A stretch of DNA of 53,757 bases from Mnemiopsis leidyi (GCA_000226015.1 JH153292.1:8181-61937); one strand, 5' to 3'. Positions 1 through 13,600 are shown, counted from the stretch's first letter. The notes: generated from the letters alone by a model not told the origin. Translations and numbers: made by a program.

Positions 1-35
1 AACGTACACGTACAACACAACGTACAACACACGAC

Positions 36-147
<112 letters not shown>

Positions 148-1072
148 CCCAGTACCCACAATCACAACCGTCGAAACAAAACACAACCAGGTCTACATCA
201 ATACAACGCCAACAGTTTGTTCAAACTCCTACTTTTCTCTTCATCCGACTACTGACAAGCCTCACGGGAAAAGGTGCAAAAGGATATTTGACACGTAAAA
301 CTTGGTCCATACAAAGCTGGGTTGATAGAGAGATTGAGGTTGTTTATGGAGTTTTTAGGAAGGAGAGGGAGTGTGCAGACATTTAGGTGGATTTTAAAGC
401 GGGAGAGTGTAACTAATGACATTTTGTGTCATACTTGACATTCCTAGTACAGTTATATGCGGTGTCATGTGTTCAATATTAAATCCAGCTGTATCAAAAA
501 ATGCTCATCGTGCATGATTTATCTGTAGATCACGCGTGTTTATATTTTGATAAAAGTAATGTTCAGAAAATAATATTCTCATAATGATCGTGATCTGGAA
601 TGTATGTAAAGTATGAAGTTGTATTGTTAGGCATTCAAGTCGCACATTTTTACTGCGGTTCACTGTCATGTCAGTTACCTCCTATAAACACGTGTACCTA
701 TTATAACAGCTAGTAAAATAAGAACTGTTAAAATTAGAATGTATTTTACCAAGATGTATTTCTTCCAAGATGTACTTTGCGATCAAATATTTAATTGCAA
801 CAATACAAGATCGATAATTATTGACAACTGTACCGTAATTAACCTTAACCAGAAAGTTTTCTGTAAACCAAAAATACTGTTTTCAGTTTTATCCTCGACA
901 GATGTGTAGTGAGTTACACATATCACCTCTTCTGCTCAGCAAGATCACATCTGCCTTCAAGATCAACATTGCTAACAAAAAGTAAGATTAAAGAACAGTT
1001 TCTACAACGTTACGACATAACATGGTGTGTTTTACTGTTTTACATCGCGTGATCTGTTGAAATTAGTGAGAT

Positions 1073-1108
1073 CACGTGCTCACGTGGTGATATTTCTGGT
1101 GTCACGTG
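1073..1108. promoter_or_regulatory. Cluster of three CACGTG E-boxes
   Basis: CACGTG occurs at 1073-1078, 1081-1086 and 1103-1108, just before the first XRN1-like exon. The third sits in GTCACGTGAT, which resembles sites bound by bHLH-ZIP factors of the MITF/TFEB/USF type. It lies in an apparent intron, so it could be an intronic enhancer or chance. Function is inferred only from the motif. Confidence 0.35.
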
Positions 1109-1131
1109 ATTATTATCTTTTTCCTCCTCAG

Positions 1132-1871
1132 TGGTAGCGGAACATCACCAATTAACATCGGTTTGAACATAAAATACGCCAACAAGGGCCTTATGGCGGC
1201 CGACTACGCCAGAAAAACAGACGCCGGGTAAATTAGATGTTTCTTTGTTGAATCTTGAACTATTTTTTAAATTTGTACTTGACTTATCTTTTTTTAAATA
1301 AGACGCCACTAAGTTAAGAAGTTGCCATCATCAGTAATGATCTAGAAAAGTAGAAGTTTGATAAGTACTGCTGTTGTCCTGCAGAGGTTGGCAGTACTCT
1401 GAAGCCCTCTACAAGATACTACAAGAATATGTAAAGAAGTTTCCTGAACTATTTAAAGAACTTGAGAACCACCTCAAAAAGGAAGTTATCAACGCATCTG
1501 AGATAGCTCAGAAGTTCGGTCCAGAGTTCAAGTTGGTGCAATTTTTACAAATAAAAAATTAGGCTTCTTTTTTACAGCAATTTGGTTAATATAAGGTACT
1601 GTTTTCTTGGATATCATCAAAGCGTGAAGTCTTAAGTTCACATTTTTGGCTAAAATGAAGAACGTTAAGCCAACTGTTAACCGTGTACCACAACCTGACT
1701 TACCTTAACCTTTCCTACTCTCCCATCTTCAGCGTTCGAGGGTACTTTGACGAGGTTAAGGAGTGGTTAAAGTCTCTCTCTACACACAACAGCAAACTGG
1801 TCGGAGTGGGCAGTGAGATAATGTCAACAAAACATGTTCCTCAACTCCTTAAAGACCTGGCTGAATATAGG
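1132..1871 (+). CDS. XRN1: XRN1-like 5'-3' exoribonuclease, internal exons only (partial)
   Basis: Three exons join in frame: 1132-1227, 1385-1531 and 1733-1871. Together they encode about 127 residues. The translation carries NIGLNIKY, then a GWQYSEA...EYVKKFPELF stretch, then VKEWLKSLS. The same order occurs in animal XRN1 downstream of the nuclease core (NIGLNLKF, then W.YS.A...EY....PELF, then a WLK helix). XRN1 degrades decapped mRNA in the cytoplasm. The N-terminal nuclease would lie left of the window. The expected downstream SH3-like region and C-terminal tail were not found before VWA8 exons begin at 4629. The last exon ends in phase 0 and its donor lies inside a small tandem repeat. 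The family call rests on remembered resemblance. A partial duplicate or an assembly join would explain the missing 3' exons. Confidence 0.6.
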
Positions 1872-1983
1872 GTTAGTTGGATTTTAGGGTCAACTCCTTA
1901 ACAAACTGGCTGAATATATGGTTAGTTGGATTTTAGGGTCAACTCCTTAACGACCTGGCTAAATATAGAGTTAGCGAGATTTC
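1841..1983 (+). repeat. 49-bp minisatellite spanning an exon end
   Basis: Three near-identical units start at 1841, 1890 and 1939, each beginning TCAACTCCTTAA. The first unit contains the last 31 bases of the XRN1-like exon and its GTTAGT donor. The second repeats GGTTAGTT; the third has GAGTTAGC. Confidence 0.9.
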
Positions 1984-2101
1984 AGACTTAGCATTTTTAT
2001 GCTCTAGGTAATTAAAAAATTGATAGTGATAGAATGAATAAAATGAGCTGTATACAGAGAAACAGGAACATTTACACACCCCTGCAGAAAAGGTCGATTT
2101 G

Positions 2102-2457
2102 AGGTGCCCTTGTAATTTTGATAAGAAGTAGGACTGCTAATGTGGTTGCGTATAACATCTTATAACAAGGAATACGCAATGGTTTTCAAAATATTTCAAT
2201 CAATATGTCATTGACCATGTTCACTGGAAGATAAGGTTAGAATTTTATACAGACTAGTAAATACAGAATATCACCAAATATACGTACTAGAATAATCTTG
2301 GATATCCAAGATTAATGACATATTGATTGAAATATTTTGAGAACCATTGCGTATTCCTTGTTATAAGATGTTATACGCAACCACATTAGCAAGTTAGCAG
2401 TCCTACTTCTTATCAAAATTACGAAGAAAACCCTATACTACACACCAGGTGCCCTTG
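2102..2457. mobile_element. Hairpin-forming inverted-repeat element (MITE/foldback-like) with 11-bp flanking direct repeats
   Basis: Arms at about 2113-2210 and 2313-2422 are near-perfect reverse complements, separated by about 100 bp. The 11-mer AGGTGCCCTTG occurs at 2102-2112 and again at 2447-2457, as a target-site duplication might. It has no coding capacity. The inner arm motif (ATTTCAATCA...TGACCATGTTCAC) recurs near 36.2, 38.2 and 39.3 kb, so it belongs to a dispersed family. Confidence 0.75.
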
Positions 2458-2799
2458 GAACATAAAGAATTGAAAGCAAACTAAAGAATTTTTCTTGAAA
2501 ATTGGCGCTTGGCGTGCAAAAATTTTCAAAGGAAAATCAAAGTGACACACAACTTTGAAACCTAACTAAATAAAATGTTTCTCAAATTTTAGTTTGGTAA
2601 TTGGTTCTTTATGGGGAGAAAAAAAGATCCAAACCGTTTAATGTAACAATGTTCAGTATCGTCCAGTACCAATGTTTTCCTACAAAAAATCAAACAAAAA
2701 GTTTACTTTCCATTTTAAATGTTCTGAGTTTGTTCCATATTTGATAAGCATTATTGAATTCTGTTGACAACATTATAAGTTTGTCACAATAAACTAAAA

Positions 2800-3440
2800 A
2801 ACTTTAGTTCGCCAGCCAGATTCGTTGTTTAAGACAAATTTACAAGGATTTCTTTGAATAGAATTAAAATTATAAACTTAGCTGTTCGAAAATTGCAGCC
2901 CGCAGTTTCCAAAAAATAACCAAGAATAGCCATTCCTTTATTCCCAGAAACTTTGTCAGAGACAAATTAATGATGATTTTTCTAAAATTTTCGGGGGCTT
3001 CCCACCCAGAATTATAGCATTGAAATGATACGCGTTAGCCGTTCCCAAATTGTAACCTTTTGCCTGTAGTTTCCAAAAAATCCGGGCTTCAGCCGAGAAC
3101 ATAATAACGAAGATCAGCTGTTCGTTTATTGCCAGATTCGTTTCTTGAGACAAGCAAATCATGATTTTCTAAAATTTTCAGGGGCTACACCCCTAGAATA
3201 GAATTGAAATGATAAACTTAAATTTATCAGTTCCATAATTGCAGCCTGCAGTTTCCATTTCCATGATATGTCGGCTTCTCCTGAGAACAAAATAACCAAG
3301 TATATCCTTTCCTTTATTGCCAGATTTGTTATCTAAGACTAATTTATCGTGATTTTCTAAAATTTTCGGGGGCTTTGCCCCCAGAACGAAACAGCATAGC
3401 TCAATTAATTGCAACAAATTAAACAAAATTTTCTGGAGCT
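2800..3440. repeat. Degenerate tandem array, period about 187 bp
   Basis: TTCTAAAATTTTC followed by GGGGGCT recurs at about 2980, 3167 and 3355, with diverged copies of the intervening sequence (TTGCCAGATT, TTGCAGCCTGCAGTTTCC). At least three units are visible. Each GGGGGCTT...GCCCCC forms a small hairpin. Short reading frames here are not conserved between units. Confidence 0.75.
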
Positions 3441-4628
3441 TCGCCCCCTCAAAGTAAAATTTAAAACAATGACTGGGGGGGCTCATAGTAAAGTTTCGCC
3501 TCTAAAGCAAACTAAAGAAAATTTCTCGGTAACTAAAAAGTTTATCTCAAATGATAATCTGCACCCATGATATATAAACAATTTTTTCCCGTATCTTGCC
3601 ATTTGGGTCCGGAGGGCCCAAATGGCAATATTGTTTTGATACGTTTTGTGCACGTGCACAAAAAGTACAAAACAAGGGTTGGCGATCGACAGCGTAAATC
3701 GGGTTATTTTGAAATATTAGCTCAAAAAGTTTCCGTCCGTACGTCGGCGCGCATGCTCCTTTATCAAACTTAATTTATATGTATACTAATACGATTAGAA
3801 GTTTAAACTGCCTTGTACAGCATCGCGCACCCTCCCGTCATTTTATTCTCGAAGAATGAGGGTCGGACAAAGTCAGACAAAAACTGCCTCACTGCATCAG
3901 GCCGCAGAATGTACTTCACATCCTGAAGTGTATACATAATTGCCTCGCAACAACTACAACAAGATGTACGATCAAACAAGAAAAAGTAAAAGTAAAATTG
4001 AATCAAAATTCTTTTAAACTTAAGTTATTATTGAGTAATCTATCGAATGGCAGAGGACAGATTGAGAAATGAATGTAACACGATTTTAATCTCGGCTTCG
4101 ACTAACGACTTATTCATGAAACGCCATAAGCATAAACACATCGCAGTATGAATAAATTATGAAGGCAGCACTGAGCACATACAAGTTACAGCATTACAAT
4201 AATGACGACGTCATACGGAGTTAAGATATTTAAAATGAACGATGAAAAGAACGCGCAATTGTGTTTAAACTTTGCGTGTGCAGCGTGGAATTTGTTAATC
4301 ATGGCTGCATCGAACGGCTGCATTAATTCGCACGTCTGTAATTACACGTGCAGATCAATGAAAACTATTTTGATTCTTCATTCTGCAAATTTAATGACAA
4401 TAAGCGAGGCATCAGGCATGATACGGGAAATTCAGCGGTCGCCTGACACAATAAAAGCGGCCGCAATTCAGATTGTTTTGCTTGAAATTTTGTCTTTGAA
4501 GCTGATGAATGCATATTGGTCAATTTCATCTTTTTCTTTTTCTTCAAAGATAATAGTTAAAACCGCACACCTCCCTACTATTGTCCTAAACAACTGAGTG
4601 AAGTTAAACAAACATTACTGCATTTCAG
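3441..4628. other. Apparent intronic or intergenic DNA without a recognised gene
   Basis: No recognisable coding exon was found. A short palindrome with 12 of 13 paired bases surrounds a GGCCC core at 3598-3626. Small reading frames at 3803-4006 (minus) and 4202-4597 (plus) show no family resemblance. Confidence 0.5.
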
Positions 4629-7600
4629 GCTCTGCTCAAGCAATATGGTCCTGATGTTCCTGAGGAGACACTCCTCAAACTGATAGGATCTTTCAGCGAG
4701 CTGCGTGCCATGTCTGATGCTGGAACTTTCCTTTATCCCTACTCAACCAGAGAGCTTGTCAACATTATCAAACATTTACAGGTACCGTATTGGCAACTCA
4801 TTGACTTAAAGACTAATGGTATGCCTTTGATTTTAATGTCCCATTTGTCCAAGTCTCTTATTTTATAGTAAAAGAGAATTTCAGTAAAATATAAGATGAA
4901 TTATAAATCTTATCGATACCATTATAAATGAATGATTTCTAATCCCCCGACCAGGCATACCCAGAGGACGGTATTACAGCTGCTTTGAGCAATGTTCTCG
5001 ACTTCGAACAGCAACAAGGCGACATTTGGGAGATGGTCGTCTCCATCTTACACAAGCATGGGATCCCTTTCGGAGCACGGCCCGTCTCCAATGTTTCTCC
5101 ACGGTGAGCGACTCACCGACTGTCATATCTGCTGATAGACACCCAACCTGAGACTTAATTATTTGAATAGTTACCTGTTGGCTGTTTTCCGTTTTCGTTG
5201 GTCTGGGTTTACTGTAGAAGTGATGGTACCATTTAGATTTCTATTGCTAGTTTTTATCTCATTTTTAATTGGTAGTACACAGTTTCCATGTTTGTTTTGC
5301 GCAGCGTGGTTAATTATATAATAATTTAGTCGCGCGCGCAGCACTTTTGTAAATACAGTAGGGTGTCATAATCATACATACAACTGTAGTAACAGCTATA
5401 GCAGTGACTGATGCAATATTATCTAATAAAAACCATCGCTGTATTTCTGTTTGTTGAGATTTGAGCATTTTATACTTCAATAACAACAAGATGTTTTAAT
5501 TGTTACAGATTAACTGCTTACTAGAATCTTTTGATGATCTAAAAACCACATTGGTCGAATATAAACATCGATGGCTCGCTCCACCTAAGTGTCCAATATT
5601 GTGTCAACTTTTGTAAAAGCTGGCGCCACTGTATAAAGCCTGGTTACTTTCAGGTATCCCCTTAAACGCCCCTTCATGGTCGGAACATTGATACCTCGAA
5701 CAGATGAAACTCATGCTTGTAAAATATCTAACGGATCCTTTAGAGAACGGGTATGCTCCAAATTCTCCAGCTATTTAATTGATACTTTACATGAATTTAA
5801 ACTCATGTTCACAGGATTAATGAATGCAAACAAATCATAACCAAGCCCGAAAATTTATGCAAATAATTAAAACTTGTTTTATCCATCTCAGGGTCCCTGG
5901 TTCCTGCCTCACTACAACGCTGATGCACCTGTATCTTTAGAGCGAGCTAAAACGTTCAATGAATGTGTCAATAGTCGTTACTTGCCCCGGCCGCGGGCCC
6001 AAACAAAGTACACACATCTCCTCTCGGGTGAGAGAACTTCGATTCTAGAAGTTCTATCTGATAGTTCTCCTGATCGAGTGAAGATTCATTTTTGTACATG
6101 TTTCATGAAAATTGTTGTGAATGAACTCTTCTTCTTATTTCAATCTAGCATTTCTGAAACCTTTTAGTCATATCCCGCTGTCAGGCTGTCTCCGTACTTG
6201 ATTGTCTGTGTTAAACGTTTTGTCATTTAAAGAATAAAAATTACAGTGTAGATAACTCCGTATCACTGCCGACTGTGATACTGTTTACAAAAGTGGTTTT
6301 TGAACCCCCGTTTCCATTGATTTCTACAGGAGTTTATTCAGAAATGGCCCTTTCAACAATAAAAATGGGCCACACAATTTAGGGATCCCCTTAACGTTAG
6401 GGAATCTCTTAAGGGGCACGTGGCCCAGTGACGTAAAAACAATGAACTAGTATATTACATGGTGCAAAAGGTTTCAGTATTCTGCAGATTACAAGCCGGA
6501 CATTGTACCATTAGTGGTTACTCCATCTTCTGTTTCAGGTGGTGAGGACGGAACTATTCACGCCATCAGCTCAGCTCCCCATGTGATTCACACTGTACAG
6601 AACGATTCTCAAGAAGTAATATGTCTGGACATCGGCCCGGCTTTAGGATTCAAACCTGACCTTTCTGCAGTGGCTTGGAACCAATATGTTATAGCCTCCG
6701 ACACTTCGGTAAGGGGTCGGATATAAATTTTCTACAAACTTAACCGTAACCAGCTAGATGAGGAAGGGCTGCCAAAATATAAAATTGTTTCACTTTGTGA
6801 CAAAGTTTTTAGAGGGCCCCTCATAAACGGCCCAACAAATTTTGCTGGAACGGTGCCAGTCACTCTACCTTGATAATCAGAGAATAATTTGGGACATTAA
6901 AAAAATCTAATCGCTACACCAAAATTGTTGGATTGGCTATTCTTTCGTCTTAAGGTGAGAATTCCCTCGCCCCCAGTTTCAGGACTCAAATGTAAAGCCA
7001 ACCATATTTCATCAGTCTGGAACACTATTGAAATTCGACACTGAAAAACGGACAGTACATCGATTGGACCTCAATCGTTTATCTTACTTCAAACCGAAGA
7101 AGGTGGGCGGGTTTAAAGTGACAGCGGGTAAAGGAGGGAAGTGCTGGATCTTCTTGGACGATCTTCTCATAAAACACAACATCGCTAATAATAAGGTTAC
7201 TGCTTTTACTTTTAGTTTTAAACCTTGAAAATCGTGTAAAGTTACACGGACTGTGCTTTTTTGCCTCCTGAACTAATACGTTACAATTTAGTTAATTGAC
7301 TATTGACACTACAAGTCGAATGTTGATGTATTGTGATGTTATCAATGCGTTTCCGCCATATCAAACCTAAACGTTTAGGCAGAGCAGGTAAAATTATGAG
7401 TCTAACTGAATGTAATTTACAGACTAAAGAGTGTGAACTTCCATTTGAGATAAGCGCAGTACACCAAAGTCACCTAAACACTGTTGATGATGAGCTGATG
7501 GTCTGTTCAAAAGATGGAGTTTGGTATTTCGCCAAGTTCTCGGAAAACGAAGTCACGTGTTATCCTCTAACGAGCGAAATTGACTTAAATGGAGATTGGG

Positions 7601-10600
7601 TCCTTGACCAGGCAGCCGGTACGACATAGGCCTTAATCTCTTAGTTCTTTTTGTTTCATCCGCATTCAGTTATTGTTGAATGATGACACGGTTCCATTTA
7701 ATTTGATTTTACTAAATGCCACTTAGAATTACCACTTCAGGGGTTAAGACGGATACTCCATACAGTAGTGACGTTATTCAGAGTCAGGAGGGCGTTCTCA
7801 TGGCTGAAAACTGTTTCGGTTTGTTGGGAAACAGGAACCAAGTAAAACTCAGAAACTTAGATACGGGGGTATGAAAGGCTTTCTCGTAATTTGATTTTTA
7901 AATGCATTTAATGCTTCTACTTAACTCACCAATTACTTTTAATTAACTCGTCAATTTTTGGAACTATTTTAGATTTTGCTTATAATTGCTTCAAATTCAA
8001 GAAGCTTAAATCTGACACTAAGATGTCCTTCAGATTATAGAATCGGGTGTTGGCTTGTTGAATCGAGGGGTACTGCTCACTCCAGTAAAAGCGATCCCTG
8101 AAGCGTACAGGTCTGACGAACAGACAGACAAACATACAAACGGCTTTCTTGCGGTGGTTGACACTGTTAGATATTCGATATCCTTCGTTCCTCTTCAGGC
8201 ACCCGCTGACAAATCACGGTAACCCCAATTTCCTGACAGAATTATGTGCAGATGCGCGAATGTTAATTATCTGTGTGCAGATGCACGAATGTTTATTGTC
8301 TGGAAACGGAGATGTTAAACTATTCGAACTTTATGGTAGTCAATATGAAGTACAAATTTTACTCAAACCGATATAGCTCAAAGTACATTTTAAATCACAG
8401 TATTTTCAGATTAAACAGTCCTCTAGATATAAAGACAGCTCTGAGTGGGACAGACAATATTCACACTCTTACTGCGGGTGGAGTACTACAGGTCTTGACT
8501 CCTCAGTTTTGCCTTTGAATTTTATCGTTCTTTGTCAGAAAGTTCATTTAATTAGTGCAATCTCTACAGTAGACTCGCACAATAGACATGCGCACTAACT
8601 TTATTATCAAATTTCAGACGAGACAAGTATTTAACTTTCAAAACAATATCATTATCTATACAGAGCTGGGAGCTGACAGACGAGAGACTGGCCGTATCGT
8701 ACGAAACTTGGCGAAGTATGGTCGGAGAGCCGTCCTCCCAACTCAACATAGACCGGTACAGCGGGGAGGACGTGTCCGCTCCCAAACACGGCAAGATCGA
8801 CCCCGACAACATTCCACATGTCGGCGGCAACACCTGGGCCGGCGGCACCGGCGGCAGGGACACCGCTGGTCAGTTTCTTGATTTCAAACATTCATTTGTA
8901 GGCTTACTTCCGCTACCATACGAGCGTCGAGTATTTAAGAACTTTCTGGTAGGATAAACTGATGCGATCAAATCGTAAAGTTGGTGGCCGACGTCCTGCC
9001 CCAGAACATCGTGCCCCAGAGCACTTTAACCCAGTGATTTAGAGCTGACGACGATTGACACATGTTTATTGAAAGCTTCTTCAACATCAAACTCTATCTA
9101 TATATCTCTACCAACCCCTCTACAACCAGAGATTTAGCCCCAGTGACGCCCTGCGTCACAAAAGACAACTTTGTAAGGGTTAGTGTTAGGGTAAGAGTTT
9201 AGGTTAGGGTCGCTGGGGCCAAATATGCTGGAAAAAATGTTGCAAGGCACAGTGTTCTGGGGCAGGAAGACGGGAACCGTAAAGTTGGTACTACTGTCGT
9301 CTGTCAACCATCTCGTATCTTGTATCTCGTATCTTATTCCTGAAGGTTTGGGCGGGAAAGGAGGACCGTACAGACTTGACGCAGGACACAATGTCCACCA
9401 ACTGTCTGACGAGGAGAAGAACTCTGTCCCCGAGGAGGTTTTCTCATCTATCTTATTCTCACAGTGTCGTGTTTCTCTCAACTATTCGTTTCGTGCTCGA
9501 CTAGGAAATGTCATATGCTAATTTTGTGTATATTAACTTTAGTTTAAAGTGGTCGATTCTGTACTTGCTGCATCAAAGTTAGAGTGCTGCAGATTAATTA
9601 GATTGTTGATTCGAGAGCTGTTATTCCTTTCAATCATATCTGTTTTCACATACAAATCCTTTTGATCCAGGTACAGAAAGCAGCACGAGAAATGGGTAAA
9701 CGAGCCTTTAAAAAACGTTTGGAAGAAATCAAGATGTCTGAATATGATGCACAACGGTACGACTCTTTTGTCAGCAGTGTCAGTAAACAGATTACGTCGC
9801 TAAAGCAGGTAGGAACCTTCAAACCTTGACTTAGCAATAAAGAGAAAAGTGCCTATTTCAATTTGTGAACAAAATTTATTTCAGAAAATTGAGAGATATC
9901 TAGAAGGGAAAACAATGGGCACAAACTCAACAAACGTTAAGATATATAATTTCATAAGTTCCACTTCCAAAATCGGAGGATCAAATATGGAATTGGATTA
10001 TGGTCCCTACACTGACTGTTTTTTCGATGCCAATATCACCTTGACGCTGATGTTATTCCTCACAATCAAGATGAGTGGTGTTAAGACGCTGTTCAACAGC
10101 GAAGGCAACCACAAAATGTAAACCTTCCACAATTTCTTTCTCGTCACGAGCTTGCGTTCCTCGTCCTCACCAGATTCCGTCATCACTTTGACAGCAAGAG
10201 AAGTGACGAACCACGTGACGTACAACAGTAGAGTGTTTGTCGTCAGAAGCATGACGGTCACCGCACTCCGCCGTATCTTATCCGAGTTGTGTACGGTGCT
10301 GTTCGTCACGTGGCTCTCTATCCTCCGGATTATCATAGCAGTGGTGATAATGATTCCCACTACTGCAATCCCGCTATCCGATCCCAGGATTATAAACAAA
10401 GCATGCCAGTAAGGCTTGTCCTCCTGTTTTGGCCAGGCTATCTGAGCTACAGGGCTCCAAGCCAGGTCGGACTTAGTGTAGAGCAGGATTGTGGAGACGA
10501 GCAGGATTAGTGAGACGAACACCAGTCCGGCGATCATGGACCAGTGTGTGACCGTTCCTTCTACCGTCGGTCGTCTGAGTATCCTCACTCGGTGGATGTT

Positions 10601-13600
10601 GAGGAAAAGTTGAGCAAAAAGTGAGGCTCTGAAGAACAAGACGAACATAGCACTGCATGCTGTGCAGAGTAACGTTGGAGTGGCTTTATCTGGAGCTGCA
10701 TCTGATGATGTATCTGAAGTGTTGGTACAAGGTCAGCTTATTGCTAGATTTAGGCACTCTTAATTTACTGGTACCAAAATGAAGTTTGATTCCTGTTCCT
10801 GACTCCTGTCCCTCTCTCTTTATGACCTACTTAATATATACTATACTTAACCCCAAAATAAGCCGGGTACCTATATAAGGAATGCAGGGAGCATTATACT
10901 TCCCGTATTTGGAGACAAACTTCCTTACCTTTGTCCCATTGATCTGGAGATAAGACAACAACTACGCTGTACAGTTTGCTGACAGATTTGAGAGTGTCGC
11001 AAGCTGCTATCAGTAGTATTAGTAGTGGAGCCATCTTACTTCGATCTCTCCAGTGTCGTAGTATCACCTGACGTGTGTTGACTTTGTTATGGTGTCAGAA
11101 TGATGATTTACATTAGACTTCGTCCGGATATTAACAATTTGTTCGAACTACAAATCGTCACCAAGCAAATATTAGTCTCAAACAGTTAAACACACAAAAA
11201 TGTTGAAATATAATTGATCATTAAACTTACAACAAGGTTAAGAAACACTGCCAGTGAAATTAGTATAAGCCATGTTATTCCTTGAAAGTAGTCGTTCAAT
11301 CGAGAGTCGAATATGGCCATCGTTTCTGGAATAGAATTTAAAAGTCATTTACAAGTTTGATAAATACTGTAAATACTTCTAAGTAAGTTCAAATAAGTTT
11401 TATAAAAAGCAAACCTCATTTATCACTCAACTTGCGAATTTACTTAAAAATCTAGCGATACGTGTCATCTCTATATCTACCATCTACTTCTAGGAGTAGG
11501 ACACGATCATCTTGGCAATGACTGTATCTCTTGCCGAGGGAATGAACTACTGTATAACGGAGACGGTACTGAGATATCTAAAAATACCGAGAATGTTCAT
11601 GGTAGTGCCTGTGGCTCCGGCATCAGTCCATACAGGTAGCTTATATGGACTGATGCCAGTCTGATGGCATCAGTCAAGAATGAAATGCAAGCCTGTTTAA
11701 TTTACCCAGACAAAATATGAACTCAAACGGAGCGCCTCTGTGTCGGTTTATCGTTACAAGAATGTCCAGATTGTTTAGCAAAGTCGGCATGACAAAATTG
11801 TGAAAGTTAGTTGAAACAGTGCTAATCAGATTTTCTCTCCCAATTCGTTTAGGTTGCTCGAGCAACCTGATCTCCTTTAAACTTTCAAGCTCTAAGGCTA
11901 ACGACTGACTGTTCAATATCAAATCAAGCTGACATAACAATGGTATCAATCCGGTCGAACAATTGGTTTCAGATTCATCGATCTAATTCTAAGCATTGTT
12001 TTTCAATAAATTGGCTCTGTGTGGACAAGAATCTTGTCTGTGGAATCCATTCTTTTGTCCTGACTCTACTCCTGACTAATGAAATATGCAGATCCTCTAA
12101 GACGAATGAGAGAATTTTAGGCCCACGCACCATTGAAGCAACTACTATTCTTCAATCCTTTAAACTCTTTCAAAATTTACCTCTAAGTCAAAATGTGGAT
12201 TGTGGCCCTGTTAACACCTGACATGTTTAAAAATATAGAACGGAGATCAAAACGATAAATGACACACAGTCAAAAGATTGAGCAAGTAAGGATATAATTG
12301 TCTGCAAACGAAACGATCGTCTAACCCAAGTTCTTAGTTGTCGTACAATAAAAAAGAAAAAAACTCTCCATTATATGATAAACAGTCTTTTCTAGCTCTC
12401 ACTGAAGGAGCAACTCTTTGTTTTCTAATCAGAACAATGAAATTTTATACCGTAACAGTAGGTTCGGAACAAAACAATGAATTTTAGCTTGATTAATGAC
12501 CAGGATAAAAAACAGTACGTCTCTCATAGAAGTGTTACGGAACAAAACAATGAATTCTAGCTTTATTAATGACCAGAAAAAATCCGAAGATGTAGAATTT
12601 CAAATAGTCGCCTACAATCTACATTCTACATGTACAAAAATCAACGGTGCTGTACAGCAGCACTGACAATTGATCTTGCTGCCGACCATAAATAACTGAT
12701 TAAATGATCCTAGCAACAATCTTAATAAGGTTGGAATTGGCATCTTATGTTACTCAGTAACTGTTGAAACAAAAACATTTTCAACACTCAACCGACGCCC
12801 TACCTTTTAGAAGAGCTGTTTCATATCGACTGAATTCTATTGTTTTCGACTCCGTAAATATTGGAACAGTTACGGTATTAGGTTTCCAGCAAGCTGCAAG
12901 TGAGATGTGTTAAGTAGATCTATTGCAGGTGTTCAACACTTAACAGTCTACCAAAGCATGCAACACGGACGTTGGACGATAATAGTTTACACATGTGTTG
13001 AACTCGTAATTATTTGTGGACGGAAGACTAGTAGTAGTACGACGCGCTTATAGTTATAAATAGCAATAGGTACACAACAACATGCACCGGACATCAAGGA
13101 GCGTGTAACCGCTGTATAACTGGGGTCTGATCAAGGCAACGTTTATTGCCAACTTGTTATCTATTGTAGATTCTATATTCAAATTTGTGTCAAGATACTG
13201 ATAGGTCGAGCGTAACTGAGCGGTAAACCATTTTGTAAAATTACAGTTAGAATTTGCAACGGTTATTGCGGTTTTGCCTAAAAGTAATCGATCATGAAAG
13301 TTACTTCTGTTCCAATGTTTCACTGGTCACCACACTGACACAGAAAACTGAAAAGTTACGCATATCATCCTGAACAAGAATTGCACCCGCTAATTAGTTA
13401 GCTTAGGTCTTAGGAAGACGCTAGATTTCCATCTCACTAACTCTAAATCCAAAGAAGCTTCTTTGATCTGTCATCTGTTGGTGCTAATTTGCTAGAAGCA
13501 ATATTGAGCAGCAGATAAACTGTAGTGGGTAGATAATAGATAAAATTTCTGCCGTAAAGACTGCCGCTGGAATTACAAATACTGTGAAAATATTGGCTGC

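Noticed and set aside
3803-4006. Minus-strand frame with a Cys-rich start
   Set aside because: No recognisable domain and no splice partners. It could be a transposon scrap, but nothing supports that.
4202-4597. 131-residue plus-strand frame just before the first VWA8 exon
   Set aside because: No family resemblance, and it ends just before a clear splice acceptor. Likely a chance frame.
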